Shown here: piece by piece, positions 11,508 to 20,951 of the stretch
Layout of the letters: each line of letters begins with the position of its first letter
Numbering within the stretch: position 1 is the stretch's first letter
Assembly (NCBI GenBank): GCA_963932145.1
Contig: OZ010587.1
Span: forward strand, 110,843,329-110,907,328
Direction of reading: 5' to 3'
Source: Acanthosepion lycidas
Taxonomy: Eukaryota > Mollusca > Cephalopoda > Sepiida > Sepiidae
DNA: 64,000 bases
Notes under the pieces: generated by a model
The model's database searches: none
Told to the model about the DNA's origin: nothing
What the model saw: only the letters and a program-made list of their open reading frames with translations
Position numbers and translations under genes: made by a program

Positions 11508-11645
11508 TCGCAGTAGGTTGCCATTTCTTTCTGTGTTAGACCGGTTGCCATCCAAGCTCAGTCCTGCTATTTACCCATAGCTTGTGGGAGAAGAAGAGGA
11601 TTCATACCTTTCCCAAGGGCATTAACACGTAAGGATTTGACTACC
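11508..11645 (-). mobile_element. SINE family A, body only
   Basis: The reverse complement contains CTTGGGAAAGGTATGAATCC, AGCTATGGGTAAATAGCAGG and GAAATGGCAACCTACTG, the family-A body. The tRNA-like head is missing. Confidence 0.85.
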
Positions 11646-12282
11646 TAGGATAATAAAATAGACCTTGCTATCTATAATGCTAGGAGAAAACATCATTAGA
11701 TCTGACTTATTTGGATCTGTCGTCTATAGAATACGTCGAATGCGATGTTGTTAACAATTTAAATTTGATTGCTGTTGTTTGGGTAGACTTTATGTTTTCT
11801 ACTCCAATCAATTATTGTCTCCAAAAAGAAGAAATATTTGTATGTGAGAATCGGTAAAAATATTTAATTAAGCTTTAGCAGGTTTCTATAAATAAAACAT
11901 CGTCAGTTGCATTTACTATCAATAAAAAAGATTAATTATTACAAGAGTATTTATTATTGTCCTTTAACTAATTATCAAATTGTCAGCAATGAAAATAGAA
12001 GTTATCTTGCAGGTGCTTCATGATGAAATGTAATAGATTAAAAAGTCGATTAAATAGATTATTTTATTCCAGTCATTTTGATTGGACACAGAAAATGTTC
12101 TTCTCAGTATCTTATGCGTTTTTTTTCTGTCCGTGTGAGCGTATGCGCTATTATGTAAGTTTTCTATTGAAATCTCTTCACAGTTTATCTAATCATCTTG
12201 CTATTGATTACAAAATGCTGAAGTAAATTTCAGTAATTTTCGTGCGTGGATGTGTCAGATAAGCATAATTTAGTCTCAGAGC

Positions 12283-12285
<3 letters not shown>

Positions 12286-12319
<34 letters not shown>

Positions 12320-12332
12320 CATTATTATTATT
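12286..12332. repeat. (ATT)n microsatellite, likely LINE 3' tail
   Basis: An ATT run that, on the minus strand, forms an (AAT)n tail just downstream of the restriction-like-endonuclease LINE fragment at 12340-12806. Confidence 0.85.
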
Positions 12333-12334
12333 TG

Positions 12335-12806
12335 ATTTGATTTCCGCTGTGTACTTATTTCTTTCTGGGTCCCGTTCAGAGAGCTAAGCTCAGAAATGGC
12401 ATCATGACATTTTCCACTGAGCAATTAAAAAAAACAAAACATTTTACATAGACAAAAACCCTTCGTAAGGTGTTAGCTGTACTCGTGAGTACATTTTTTT
12501 TGTATTTCTTTAAGGCATGGGCTACCAAGTATCCCTTCAATGATTATTTTGGAATCTTTTCCAACCTATCCGAGGGTTCCAACTACAACTGGAATTGTTG
12601 AGGTCCTCATGTGCCACATTTTTGAGATTTCGATTTCAAGGTCCTTGTATTTTGATAGCTTTTCAAAAATCTTCAAAGATACATTTCAGTTCGCAGGGGC
12701 TGTCATATCAATAAGGAGGCGCATTTTATCTTTGCAGTCTCTAATCCCGATGTCTGGGCGATTAGCTTTGATTGTTCTGTCTGTGTGTATTATTATAGTT
12801 CCATAA
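12335..12806 (-). mobile_element. LINE C-terminus with restriction-like endonuclease motif
   Basis: On the minus strand the protein piece contains RPDIGIRDCKDKMRLLIDMT. Its PD followed about 14 residues later by D fits the restriction-like endonuclease at the C-terminus of early-branching LINEs such as the R2 group. KLSKYKDLEIEISKMWHMRT, PVVVGTLG and SPCLKEIQ follow. A second copy with the same words lies at 45240-45770 on the plus strand. Both end in (AAT)n. The upstream RT is absent, so it is 5'-truncated, and at least one stop interrupts the piece. Family placement is inference. Confidence 0.7.
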
Positions 12807-12857
12807 AATTGTTACAGCTCCTATCTCCGTAAACGGGTCTGGGTGTTATTCATACCA

Positions 12858-12884
12858 ATTATTATTATTATTATTATTATTGTT
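12858..12884. repeat. (ATT)n microsatellite
   Basis: Nine ATT units followed by a degenerate GTT/ATT stretch. Confidence 0.9.
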
Positions 12885-12894
12885 GTTATTATTG

Positions 12895-13085
12895 TCAATG
12901 TGCTAGTAGTGTAATTGTTGACGGCTCGGAAAGAGTGATCAATGGATCTCGTGCAAATTCCGATCATGTTCATTGCATTCACATTCACACAAATGCGCTA
13001 TGGTGAAGATATGGACCCATCTCTCCTCCCTTTGGCTAAATAACGAGTTCGACTAGGCTTTCTAGCTGTGGTTGGCAACCAAACC
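12895..13085 (+). mobile_element. SINE family A, divergent copy
   Basis: Head resembling the 23.5 kb copy (GTTGACGGCTCGGAAAGAGT), then a body with GGTGAAGATATGGACCCATC, GGCTAAATAACGAG and GTGGTTGGCAACCA. It is more divergent than the 8.8 kb copy. Confidence 0.7.
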
Positions 13086-13099
13086 AGAAGAAAATAATC

Positions 13100-13640
13100 C
13101 ACTTGATTCTTTTTGCTATGTCTGTCACCTACCTCTATTTTTTTGTTTAATCACTTCTCTTACGTTGGTCTCTTCTTTGATCCATGTTGGCCATTTTATT
13201 ACTGCCATTGTTATTCCAAGCGTAGCTCTCTGTTTATATGGTCAAACATAAATCACTTGCAGCACGACTCTCAGTGTAGAGATCTAACCACAAACCCACC
13301 CGAACGGAATGTGACGCAAAGTCTAATTTAAAGTGAGAATCTTCCGCATATATGGAGACTGGGACAAAACCATCTAGGCATTTGCCCCTTTTGGGCTCCT
13401 CAGGTATTAAAGAGAACTATTTCTTAGGAGAACACCAGTGCTGTTCCACTTATTTTGGGATGAAATGCTGCGAAATTCCATTTTGCTTTTTACATGTCCT
13501 CTGCGTTCAGGACTGTTTGTCATCATTTCTACCCGACATTTAAATCATCTGATGCGAGATTCTTTTTTCACTCCTCACTTTTCCCGCGTTTGTCGTCCCT
13601 CTATCACTGAGTAGTTTTCATTGATTTTTCATTGCTCTGT
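13100..13640. other. Unassigned spacer
   Basis: No motif is recognised. The open frames here are short. Confidence 0.45.
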
Positions 13641-13649
13641 TGTGCGTCA

Positions 13650-13688
13650 TTATTATTATTATTATTATCATTATTATTATTATTATTA
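13650..13688. repeat. (ATT)n microsatellite
   Basis: Twelve to thirteen ATT units with one ATC interruption. Confidence 0.93.
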
Positions 13689-13694
13689 ACACAA

Positions 13695-14137
13695 GGGATA
13701 TGGTATGGCTACAGCCAAAGAATAAATTTTTCTATCGCTATTTCCATGGCAAATATTCGGATGAACTCCTTTCTTTAGTTCCGCCAGTTCTACAGCTAAG
13801 ACATGATATGTTACTTCTACAAAGTTGAATCACTCTGGTTTCCCCCATATTCCATATGTAAGAAAAAAACTTTCAGCAAGACAGCTTTTTTTCCCCAAAA
13901 AACTATTACTTTGTTAAACAAACTCTCGCGTAGATGCTTCCCTAAAGCAACCTCTTCAAGTCAAGTGTCAATCGTTATAGACCCCCTCCCTTATATTTAT
14001 AATCTTTACTTCCTACCGCCTTTTCTTTCCGTCATATCACATATCTCCTTCATCGTAGCCATTTTAATAGTAGCCCTCTTCCCTGAGTAGCTCTCGAGCC
14101 TTGTGTTGGATAAAATTTAGTGTAACAAATAATAATA
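13695..14137 (+). mobile_element. Jockey/CR1-like LINE 3' end with (AAT)n tail
   Basis: Plus-strand words KFFYRYFHGKYSDELLSLVP and, in another frame, KTAFFPQK-type sequence followed by KLSRRCFPKATSS match the C-terminal part of the LINE family seen at 44.5-45.2 kb (FxRxFHGxCSDELSSLVP, WNSLP). The end (TAGCTCTCGAGCCTTGTGTTG) is followed by a short (AAT)n at 14129-14141. It is frameshifted and 5'-truncated. Confidence 0.7.
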
Positions 14138-14144
14138 ATAATAG

Positions 14145-15025
14145 GTCTTCTGAAATACCTAACACTCTTATCCGTATTCTTACTTATTCCAATAGTATGT
14201 GGCTTATACTGTTGTCGATTCTAATAGCTTTGTATTTTGTACTGAACCATTACACTGTATAACAAAATTTTGACTTTTTTGCCTTCGGTTAATAAGTATT
14301 ATTTCCTAATTGTTTCTGCCAGGAAAGCAAAGGGAAATGACTATTATTCCCTGTAAAAATTTGTGATCTGGACTCGATATTTTGAAACTATCCTATTTTC
14401 CATTATATGCAAGACAGATTCAGCGCTGAGTTTGCTAAAGGAGAATTTTCTAGAACTTTCTAGAAGTTTCCAGAAACTCTCAAGAAATTTCTAAAAGTTT
14501 CAAGAATTTCTAGAACGTTCTGGCTATCAAGGACCATATCAAGGAAACATGATGGGAGACTATATTTTGGAGCTGATTTGTGAAAGTAATTTACAGTATA
14601 AGCGTAAATCGCATAAAACTACTCACTTGTAAATTTTTTGTGGTTTTTCTTGTGGAGGCCTAGGATAAAAAAATGCTACTTTTGAATCATATGCAGTTTT
14701 GTTCATAATTTGCGTGGATGAGAATGTTCACATTCGCCAGTTTTCGCAATGAGAATAGGTAATTTTCAGAAATATTATTATCCTGGTCACAAACCAAAGT
14801 TTGAAGGAAATATTAGCCATTTTTCATACTTTCTAGGTGTGAGCAAATAGGAAATAACAGGTGCTATCCAAGGATAAAAATCGTGTTACAGTGCCATCAT
14901 TGATTGTATTATTATATTGCCTTATGTATTATTATATTGCCTTATGTATTTACTAAGGTTAATTTAGTCTTGTACTATATCCCAAATGTGACGTACTTGA
15001 GATATTATAGAATGGTGAAATATTG
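14145..15025. other. Unassigned repeat-like segment
   Basis: Contains a run of TTCTAGAAxTTTCTAGAA-like words near 14445-14520 (short self-complementary motifs) and a three-fold TATTATATTGCCTTATG-like duplication near 14905-14950. No coding domain is identified. Confidence 0.45.
14445..14522. repeat. Short inverted TTCTAGAA-type motif cluster
   Basis: Several overlapping copies of the palindromic core TTCTAGAA and variants (TTCCAGAA, TTCTAAAA) at irregular spacing. They resemble nGAAnnTTCn heat-shock-element units, but without a nearby gene this may be chance or satellite-like. Confidence 0.5.
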
Positions 15026-15029
15026 ATGG

Positions 15030-15200
15030 CAAACTGGGCAGAGGGAAACTGCTAACTAGGCAACGAATTTATGTAAATTAATGGCATAGCAGGGACCGGG
15101 AGAAATAGTAAGGGGACAAACTTTGTACAGTTACAAAAGATAGGGAGCTGTGGAGAGCCACGATCACCCAGGTTCTGAAGAGAGATCGTGCATAAAAGAA
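15030..15200 (+). mobile_element. RTE-like LINE, last ~55 codons
   Basis: Plus-strand GGGAGCTGTGGAGAGCCACG and neighbouring sequence translate to DRELWRATITQVLKR-like text across a frame change, corresponding to the extreme C-terminus of the RTE copies at 4.44 kb (KLWRDMITYVLEE) and 23.9 kb. Severely truncated. Confidence 0.65.
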
Positions 15201-16200
15201 GTATCGTAGCACGGCGTAACTCAACAGGCTTTAAATAGAAAAAAATCTTAGTTTTCTGACAAAATGAAGAGGAGAAATAAGAAAACGTTTAAAACGAGTT
15301 ATACATGAGGTTGCTACATTAGATTATAAAATACGTTAGTGCTGAATCAAAAAAGACGTTAAATATTTTTTTCGATTTTTTCATGTCCCTCGCAAAAACT
15401 CGTAATAAAGTATTTTTAAAATATTTCATAATTTTCTGCGAATCTTTATTTAATATATTCCGGTTTCATCCGATGCTTCCTTGTGTATATTCACATGTTA
15501 AATAAAAATATTAGTTTCTCAATATATAATGATAGTATATTTTTTCTTATAACAGTTGTACAGCAAAAATAAAACGCCATCATCTGAAGCTTTTTAAACC
15601 CATCTCCTTGTCATTTCTTGGTCTTAAACACGAGACATTTTGACGAGGGAATTTGAAATAATACATGTGCCACTGTGTGGAATAATGAAATGTGGACGAT
15701 CGCTGACATCCTTTGTTATAGAGCAAATATTACGTCGTCTTATAATAGAATTATATTGTCTTACTTGAATTTGGATTTTGTTTCTTCGTTTATGACATTT
15801 TTGTCTTTTGTTCGTCTTCTTATAAAGCGTTTTTCTTCTTTTATTTTTGGAATAAAAAAAAAACAAACAAAAAAGACAACAATAAAAAATATCTTACAAA
15901 ACATTGATTGTATGTCAGAGACTGCTTTTGGAAGCAGCAAAGAAAATTTTAAGATAAAAATAGAATATTTATTCCCCAAACAGAAAATGGTCCTGTAAGA
16001 AGTCTACCACCAATACGAAACGATGCTGAAAAGATCTCAGCCCGACCTATTTCCCAACTATGACCAAACAGATAATTTTTTGAAATCTCTTTTTAGTCAG
16101 GCTGAAAACCTTTCAGTGTCTCTTTGTAAAAACAGACGTTCAGAGAAACAGACCTGTTACAAAATATACATAATCATTCATATGTGTGAAATACGATTTC
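15200..16200. other. Unassigned AT-rich spacer
   Basis: Open frames on both strands between 15620 and 16000 lack any domain I know. I see no repeat termini. Confidence 0.5.
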
Positions 16201-16284
16201 CAATTGATTAATTACTTTTTTTACGGCTTATCAACCCCTTGTAGGTTATTTAAAGCCGAAATATATTTTTGGGGTTCCAAAAAT

Positions 16285-16425
16285 ATTTGTGAATAAAATA
16301 GATAATCGGAAAATCGTCATTTGACTTTATCACTTGGCTAGATAGAATGAAATGATGAAACGTGTCGGCAAGGACTAAGTACTATTTTGCGATTGTCTAT
16401 TTTATTCAGTTTGTCTTCTCTACAG
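16285..16425. mobile_element. Imperfect foldback element inside the 5S-headed SINE
   Basis: GAATAAAATAGATAATCG at about 16291 is matched by inverted CGATTGTCTATTTTATTC at about 16391. Between them lies GATGAAACGTGTCGGC, related to the GACGAAACGCGTCGGC motif in the foldback at 18196-18420. Confidence 0.7.
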
Positions 16426-16675
16426 ATTTATTCTGAGAAATTTAACACAAGAATATATATAAATATATATTTGCGGGTGAATATCGCATTAAGAATATTT
16501 GTAGATAGTAATGATTTTCAGATACACGTTCTACTATTTAACCCATAGCTTGGGGAGAGAAGCAGTGGATTCATACCTTTCCCAAGGGAAACGAACCTGA
16601 CTGTAATTCGAACCGAATTCGGCTCTCTGATTTTTCATTCCGAGCCATTATCCATTACACAACATGCACATCCAA

Positions 16676-16792
16676 GCTTGTAGCACCTGGTATTTCCAAG
16701 CGGTCACCCTTCTAGTTACTGATCAGGCTCCATATTGCTTAACTTCGGTGATCGGACCGGAACCGGTGTTTCAACGTGATATGGCCATTGGC
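16676..16792 (-). pseudogene. 5S rRNA-like sequence (SINE head)
   Basis: The 117-base segment aligns end to end by eye with animal 5S rRNA (about 119-120 bases), keeping CCGATCACCGAAGTTAAGCA and the internal-promoter-like GGGTGACCGCTTGG. Differences in the central region (AATATGGAGCCTGATCAG) and the direct fusion to a SINE body make an active 5S gene unlikely. It may still drive RNA polymerase III transcription of the SINE. Confidence 0.85.
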
Positions 16793-16799
16793 CAGGGTT

Positions 16800-17270
16800 T
16801 CCAAGGATAGGTGTCAGGGTTTTCAATTATATTTTAAATATTTCCCTAACTCTTACCTTAACTCTTGCAAATCATATTTCCCGCTAACAAACATACATAA
16901 AACTTAGTAACGAATATTTGTAAAGTTTACCCTATTTTTATGTCCTCTGTTGCATTTCTCTCACATAAAAGAGAAGCAAAAACGCTTTGTAAAAGCGTAA
17001 TATTTTATAGAAGTTCCTTTTCGAGATCGTGTTTCTATCTGTAAAAAATATCAACATATGATCATATCAAAGTATTTCTCTCGAAAAGCTTGATTTTCCC
17101 CCTCCGAGCAAAGTGCCATATATAATTATTTAACACAAATCTACAAAGCCACTTTTAATTATCATCAAATTATGGTCAACAATACAGTAACTCTCTACCA
17201 TCATTTACATTATTTACTGTCAAACTAATGTCCTCATCTTTTGTCGTAATGATCACAGCGTTTAGGCCAT
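16800..17270. other. Unassigned spacer
   Basis: Near 17190-17245 there is a short stretch like the family-B SINE tail (TTTACATTATTTACTG...AATGTCCTCATCTTT), probably a SINE fragment on the minus strand. Nothing else is recognised. Confidence 0.5.
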
Positions 17271-17274
17271 CTGG

Positions 17275-17720
17275 GAAGTGTTCTAACAGAGGATAGAAAG
17301 TGCGACACTGAAATCCGAAGATGTATTGGGATAGCCAAAGATACATTCCAAAAGCTAAGCACGGCATTAAGAAACAGAAAAACTTCGTTACAAACAAAGA
17401 AATGAGGACTGAACTGTTACGTGATATCAGTCTTCATATATGGTAGTGAATGCTAAACAATCTCTTCAAAGACGAAGGAGAGACTTGAAGAAGCAGAAAT
17501 GTGGTTCTACAGAAATCTGCCGAGGATGGACCTAACATGTGAGCAACGAAGAGGTTTTAGAGAAAATCAAAACAAAAAGGGAACTTATACTTAACATTAG
17601 GAAGAGGCGCAATTAAAATGTCTGGTGCACGTAATGAGGAAGGAGTGCTTGGAAAACCTGATACCCACAGGACAGATTGAACTGTCATTTGAACCTCAAA
17701 ATCCTTGCAAGGGAAGCAAA
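17275..17720 (+). mobile_element. RTE-like LINE C-terminal fragment
   Basis: Plus-strand pieces: an EIRRRIGIAKDTFQKLS-like stretch at 17305-17360, LRNRKTS, then LEEAEMWFYR and, in another frame, RKECLENLIPTGQIE. This is the region after the RT catalytic core. Frames shift repeatedly, and the 5' side abuts a SINE-like fragment. Confidence 0.8.
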
Positions 17721-17849
17721 GCCCTTTGGATGTTATTGGAAGTTGCCCTATTGTTGCTGGTTACAAAGAAGCCCTTATAACAATTTGAACTACAGGGTTA
17801 TATAAATATAGGCTTGCCAATGAACAGCCGTAATAATAAAATAGGACAA

Positions 17850-18190
17850 TTATAATGCCTTCCAAAAGCTAAGCAGAGTATTAAGAGACAGGAAAATTCA
17901 ATTAGAAACAAAAAAGTACTGAACTGTTATGTGATATCTGTTCTCCTCTATGGCAGCAAATGCTAGACAATCTCCTCAAACATGAAAAAGAGACTTGAAG
18001 CCGCAGAAATGTGGTTCTACTGAAAGATGCAGAGGATACCATGAACCTAACATGTGATCAACGACGAGGTTTTGGAGAAAATTAAAACAAAAAGAGGGTT
18101 TCTACTTAACATTAGGAAGAGTCAATTGAAATTTTCTCGGACACATAATCAGAAAGGAGTGTTTGGAAAATCTAAATAGATTCTATAAGG
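17850..18190 (+). mobile_element. Second RTE-like LINE fragment in tandem orientation
   Basis: Repeats the same C-terminal part as the previous feature (AFQKLSRVLRDRKIQLETKK, then MKKRLEAAEMWFY). The two are similar but not identical and lie in the same orientation about 130 bp apart. They may be two insertions or one duplicated insertion. Confidence 0.8.
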
Positions 18191-18195
18191 ACAAT

Positions 18196-18420
18196 ATGAA
18201 AAAAAGTGACAAAAGGAAAACTTATCTGAGCCGACGCCTTTCCTCCTCTGATGGACATTATCGAGGCAAAAGTAAGGATTTTATTTTGTGACAAGTATTT
18301 ATATACAAGAAAAATGTTATTAGTCTTTCAAAATATTTTTGATATAGGGGTGTATGAAACAGTCCCTCTGATGACGAAACGCGTCGGCTAAGATAAGTTT
18401 TCCTTTTCTCTTTTTTCATA
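18196..18420. mobile_element. Foldback element with ~50-bp inverted arms
   Basis: The left arm includes AAAAGGAAAACTTATCTGAG and GCCGACGCC. The right arm includes GGCGTCGGC-like GCGTCGGCTAAGATAAG and TTTTCCTTTT. They are reverse complements over about 50 bp. The right arm carries CTGATGACGAAACGCGTC, discussed in the findings. Confidence 0.8.
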
Positions 18421-18426
18421 ACATAT

Positions 18427-18806
18427 AGGATGATTGAAAAGTAACTCCCTGTTTTATGTATGAGTGGCCAGTCAGAAGTCCTGAATTAACACACTGTGAC
18501 TTTTTTTCTTTGGTGTTGGTTAAAGGAGCAAGTCTACTATACCAAACCAAGACTTCGGAAGAACTTTGGAAGAAGGGCGAATACAAGAAGTTATGTCTTC
18601 CATACTACAAGAGTTCCTGGTGAAATAAGTAGACACGGTTCCTGGGCGGCTCGAGATTCTGGTAGCAAAATCTGGTGCTGATATCAAATCTTAAATAAAA
18701 TCTCAAGCTAAACGCTTTCCTCTCATATCCATTTCTTGTAAAATTTATAGTCAATAAAAAAATTATAAGCATTTTAAAATGGGGAGTTGCTTTTCAATCA
18801 CCTTGT
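18427..18806 (+). mobile_element. Internally deleted Tc1/mariner-like transposon with transposase C-terminus
   Basis: Terminal inverted repeats GGATGATTGAAAAGTAACTC at the left and GAGTTGCTTTTCAATCACC at the right flank about 380 bp, with TA next to the ends. The interior keeps the end of a transposase frame (18496-18681): FFLWCWLKEQVYYTKPRL, then YVFHTTRVPGEISRHG. This matches the C-terminal region of IS630/Tc1/mariner DDE transposases, where the third catalytic acid precedes FLWG. The 5' two thirds of the gene are deleted. It is non-autonomous. Confidence 0.82.
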
Positions 18807-18834
18807 ATATGTATTCGAATCTTCTCTCTATATT

Positions 18835-19312
18835 TCTGAGATGAGGTATTATCTACACTATTTACATTATTCAGACTATTGTCCTCATCTTTGTCGCCAT
18901 ATTTATTACAACATTTCGGCTGTTGTACGCTCCGGCCTACTTCACGTGGTTGGAATGTCGAACTGAACCCTTTATTTCGCTAACTGGGGTAGACACATGG
19001 CACAGTGGATAAAGGCGTTAGTTAGATCCAGTGACAGGACCCAAAGAGTGTGAGTTCAATAACCAGTTAAGGCAGTGAAGAACTTTCAGAGGGGAATTAA
19101 CAGGAGATAACTGATAACTGACATCCATTAAACATAGCACGTGGAACTAGAACAGTCTACCCCAGTGAGCGAAATAAAATGTTCAGTTCGACATTCCAAC
19201 CAATCTGAAGAAGGCCGGAGCGTACAACGACCGAAACGTTGTAATAAATATGGCGACAAAGATGAAGACAATAGTTCGAATAATGTAAATAGTGTGAATT
19301 CGAATCTTCTTA
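18835..19312 (+). mobile_element. Inverted SINE dimer 1, family B, head between the arms
   Basis: A complete plus-strand SINE begins with the tRNA-like head (ACACATGGCACAGTGGATAA and GTGAGTTCAATAACC, about 18991-19060) and runs through AGCACGTGGAACTAGAACAG to AAGGCCGGAGCGTACAACG and an AT-rich tail ending near 19312. Immediately 5' of the head lies a headless tail of the same family in reverse orientation (18835-18990), giving arms of about 155 bp. The short open frame at 19141-19335 lies entirely within the SINE tail and is not a gene. Confidence 0.85.
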
Positions 19313-19429
19313 AGCAGAATATATCAAAACTATGAATTCTATTCCCTCACGCTCCCAAAGAACGAAACTTAACGCATTTTAAAAGATGAAAGCGATAAAG
19401 GAGAAAGAAAAGAATTAAAACAGCAAACC

Positions 19430-19680
19430 TGTTTGTTTTCTTTTTATCTTCATCCGCGTCCATCTTCCTTTTACCTGCTTTCTTTTTTCTTTAGCTATCT
19501 TACTTACTTTTTACATTTCCACTTTCACTTTACCTTCGCCCTTTCCTCCTCTTCCTTTTTTTTTTTTTACAATTTTGTTGTCGTGGGGAAACAAACAGAT
19601 AAGGCAGTAGATGACTACATTGTATCTAGAACACATCTCACAGAGCAAAGACCCATTACTAATCATAGGCAAAAGAACCC
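19430..19680. repeat. Pyrimidine-rich low-complexity tract
   Basis: T/C-rich sequence with a poly-T run near 19558-19569. The open frame across it is compositional. Confidence 0.6.
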
Positions 19681-19691
19681 GGTAACCGATA

Positions 19692-19825
19692 TTTAGATTC
19701 TAGGCAAAGTGAACAGATACTACACTGATCGTATGCATAGCGCACAGGTACGACACTAATCCTAGGCAAAGATACTGCACTGATCTTCGGCAAAGCGTAC
19801 ACGTACTACAGTGACAAAAACACCA
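19692..19825. repeat. Degenerate ~30-bp tandem repeat, about four units
   Basis: Units of the form GGCAAAG-cg-ACAG-TACTACACTGAT recur at about 19703, 19735, 19767 and 19792 with substitutions and small indels. Confidence 0.6.
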
Positions 19826-19989
19826 ACCCAGGCGTAAATAACCCTGTAAATTTTTAACGGGCACTATGCTAGTTTGCATTAAAAGGAGAATATGTTATAT
19901 ACGTTTTATTCGGAAACAATTGGTACTACTAAGTGGGTGTGACTTGTAATCGTAGTTGCATTTTACCAGAATCCAATATTGAGTCTTAG

Positions 19990-20060
19990 TTGGTGGCTGA
20001 GGAGGTTGGTTTTGACTACCCACTTTACTGATTGGGGTTCGAGTACAGGTTTAAACCGGA
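19990..20060 (+). mobile_element. tRNA-like SINE head
   Basis: An A-box-like GGTGGCTGAGGAGGTTGG followed about 30 bases later by a B-box-like GGGGTTCGAGTACAGG. I see no clear body or tail, so this is a fragment or a degenerate tRNA-like sequence. Confidence 0.5.
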
Positions 20061-20064
20061 ATTT

Positions 20065-20570
20065 CGAGATATTTCAATTCAACCAAGAACTGCTATCTTC
20101 AAGCAGAATAGAAAAATAATAAAGATGATTTTTTTTCAATGTCGCAAACAATCTTTAAGCATTGAGTTCAAGAAATCTAGTCGCTAAATGTTCTATTACT
20201 GGAGATTTTGTGGAATTTATTCATCAATCCTCAAAATAAACAGCAGACAACAATTGTCATTGAATATTTAATTGGTTGCCAAGTGAAGTGATTTTTGTAT
20301 TTTATTTAACCATTTTCTGTCCATTGAAGTTAACCATTCGGCTTATATCTAAATCTTTTTCTCTCAAAAAGCTTTTCCCGCTATTTCTCTGGAAACTTTA
20401 GCTTCTTCAATTCCCAATGTCGACTGTTATTTTATTTTTATTGGCTTCTAGTTTTATTCTCAATCACAGATTTCTCCCTGAACTTACAGACGATCACTGA
20501 CATGACAAAACGTTCTTTATACGATATGAATCTTTTGTTTCAAAACAAAACTATTTTTTACATTGAGCTG
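20065..20570. other. Unassigned AT-rich spacer
   Basis: No recognisable feature. Open frames are short. Confidence 0.5.
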
Positions 20571-20575
20571 TTTAT

Positions 20576-20916
20576 ACAGGGTGTGACAGAAACACCTCCC
20601 ACATTTTAAAGGTTGAGAAAAAGACAAAGGTAACTGCTACTAAAAATGATTTCACTGTTGTTTAAACAAACTGTTCCAGCTTGTATTGATTTGGTTTTAA
20701 AAATCACATGGTGGCTTCTATTCGCCATACACTGTTGTAGATGATTTCTAAAGTTTTCTATCATCCGGAATTTATAGGACTTCCAAGTGGCTTCAGGTGC
20801 TGAACTTATTCCCCTGAAATGTCAACACATAGCAGTATCGGTTTTCTAACCGGAATAACACTATTCCAATATAAAATGAAATGAGCACGAAAACGTGTTG
20901 CGATTACAGATTCACT

Positions 20917-20951
<35 letters not shown>

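Larger units (their letters stand above)
16205..16792 (-). mobile_element. Composite SINE: 5S rRNA head + family-A tRNA-like body + shared tail
   Basis: On the minus strand the first 117 bases (16792-16676) are a near full-length 5S rRNA relative: GTCCGATCACCGAAGTTAAG is followed by GATCAGTAACTAGAAGGGTG and ACCGCTTGGAAATACCAGGT. Without a spacer, the sequence GTTGTGTAATGGATAATGG (A-box-like) and GGTTCGAATTACAG (B-box-like) begin a SINE family-A unit with GGAAAGGTATGAATCC. The 3' tail (GGCTTTAAATAACCTACAAG, around 16255-16235) recurs in the other copy at 46.8 kb. A foldback element interrupts this copy at 16285-16425. Two copies with the same junction argue for a mobile family rather than a chance fusion. 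Confidence 0.85.

Noticed and set aside
16676-16792. Functional 5S rRNA gene
   Set aside because: It is diverged in the middle, joined directly to a SINE body without a terminator, and the same junction recurs in a second copy.
18835-19312. Hammerhead ribozyme in the family-B SINE tail (CTGAAGA...GAAAC)
   Set aside because: The conserved boxes are present, but an alternative ACAACG/CGTTGT hairpin fits better and no stem III/I partners can be found.
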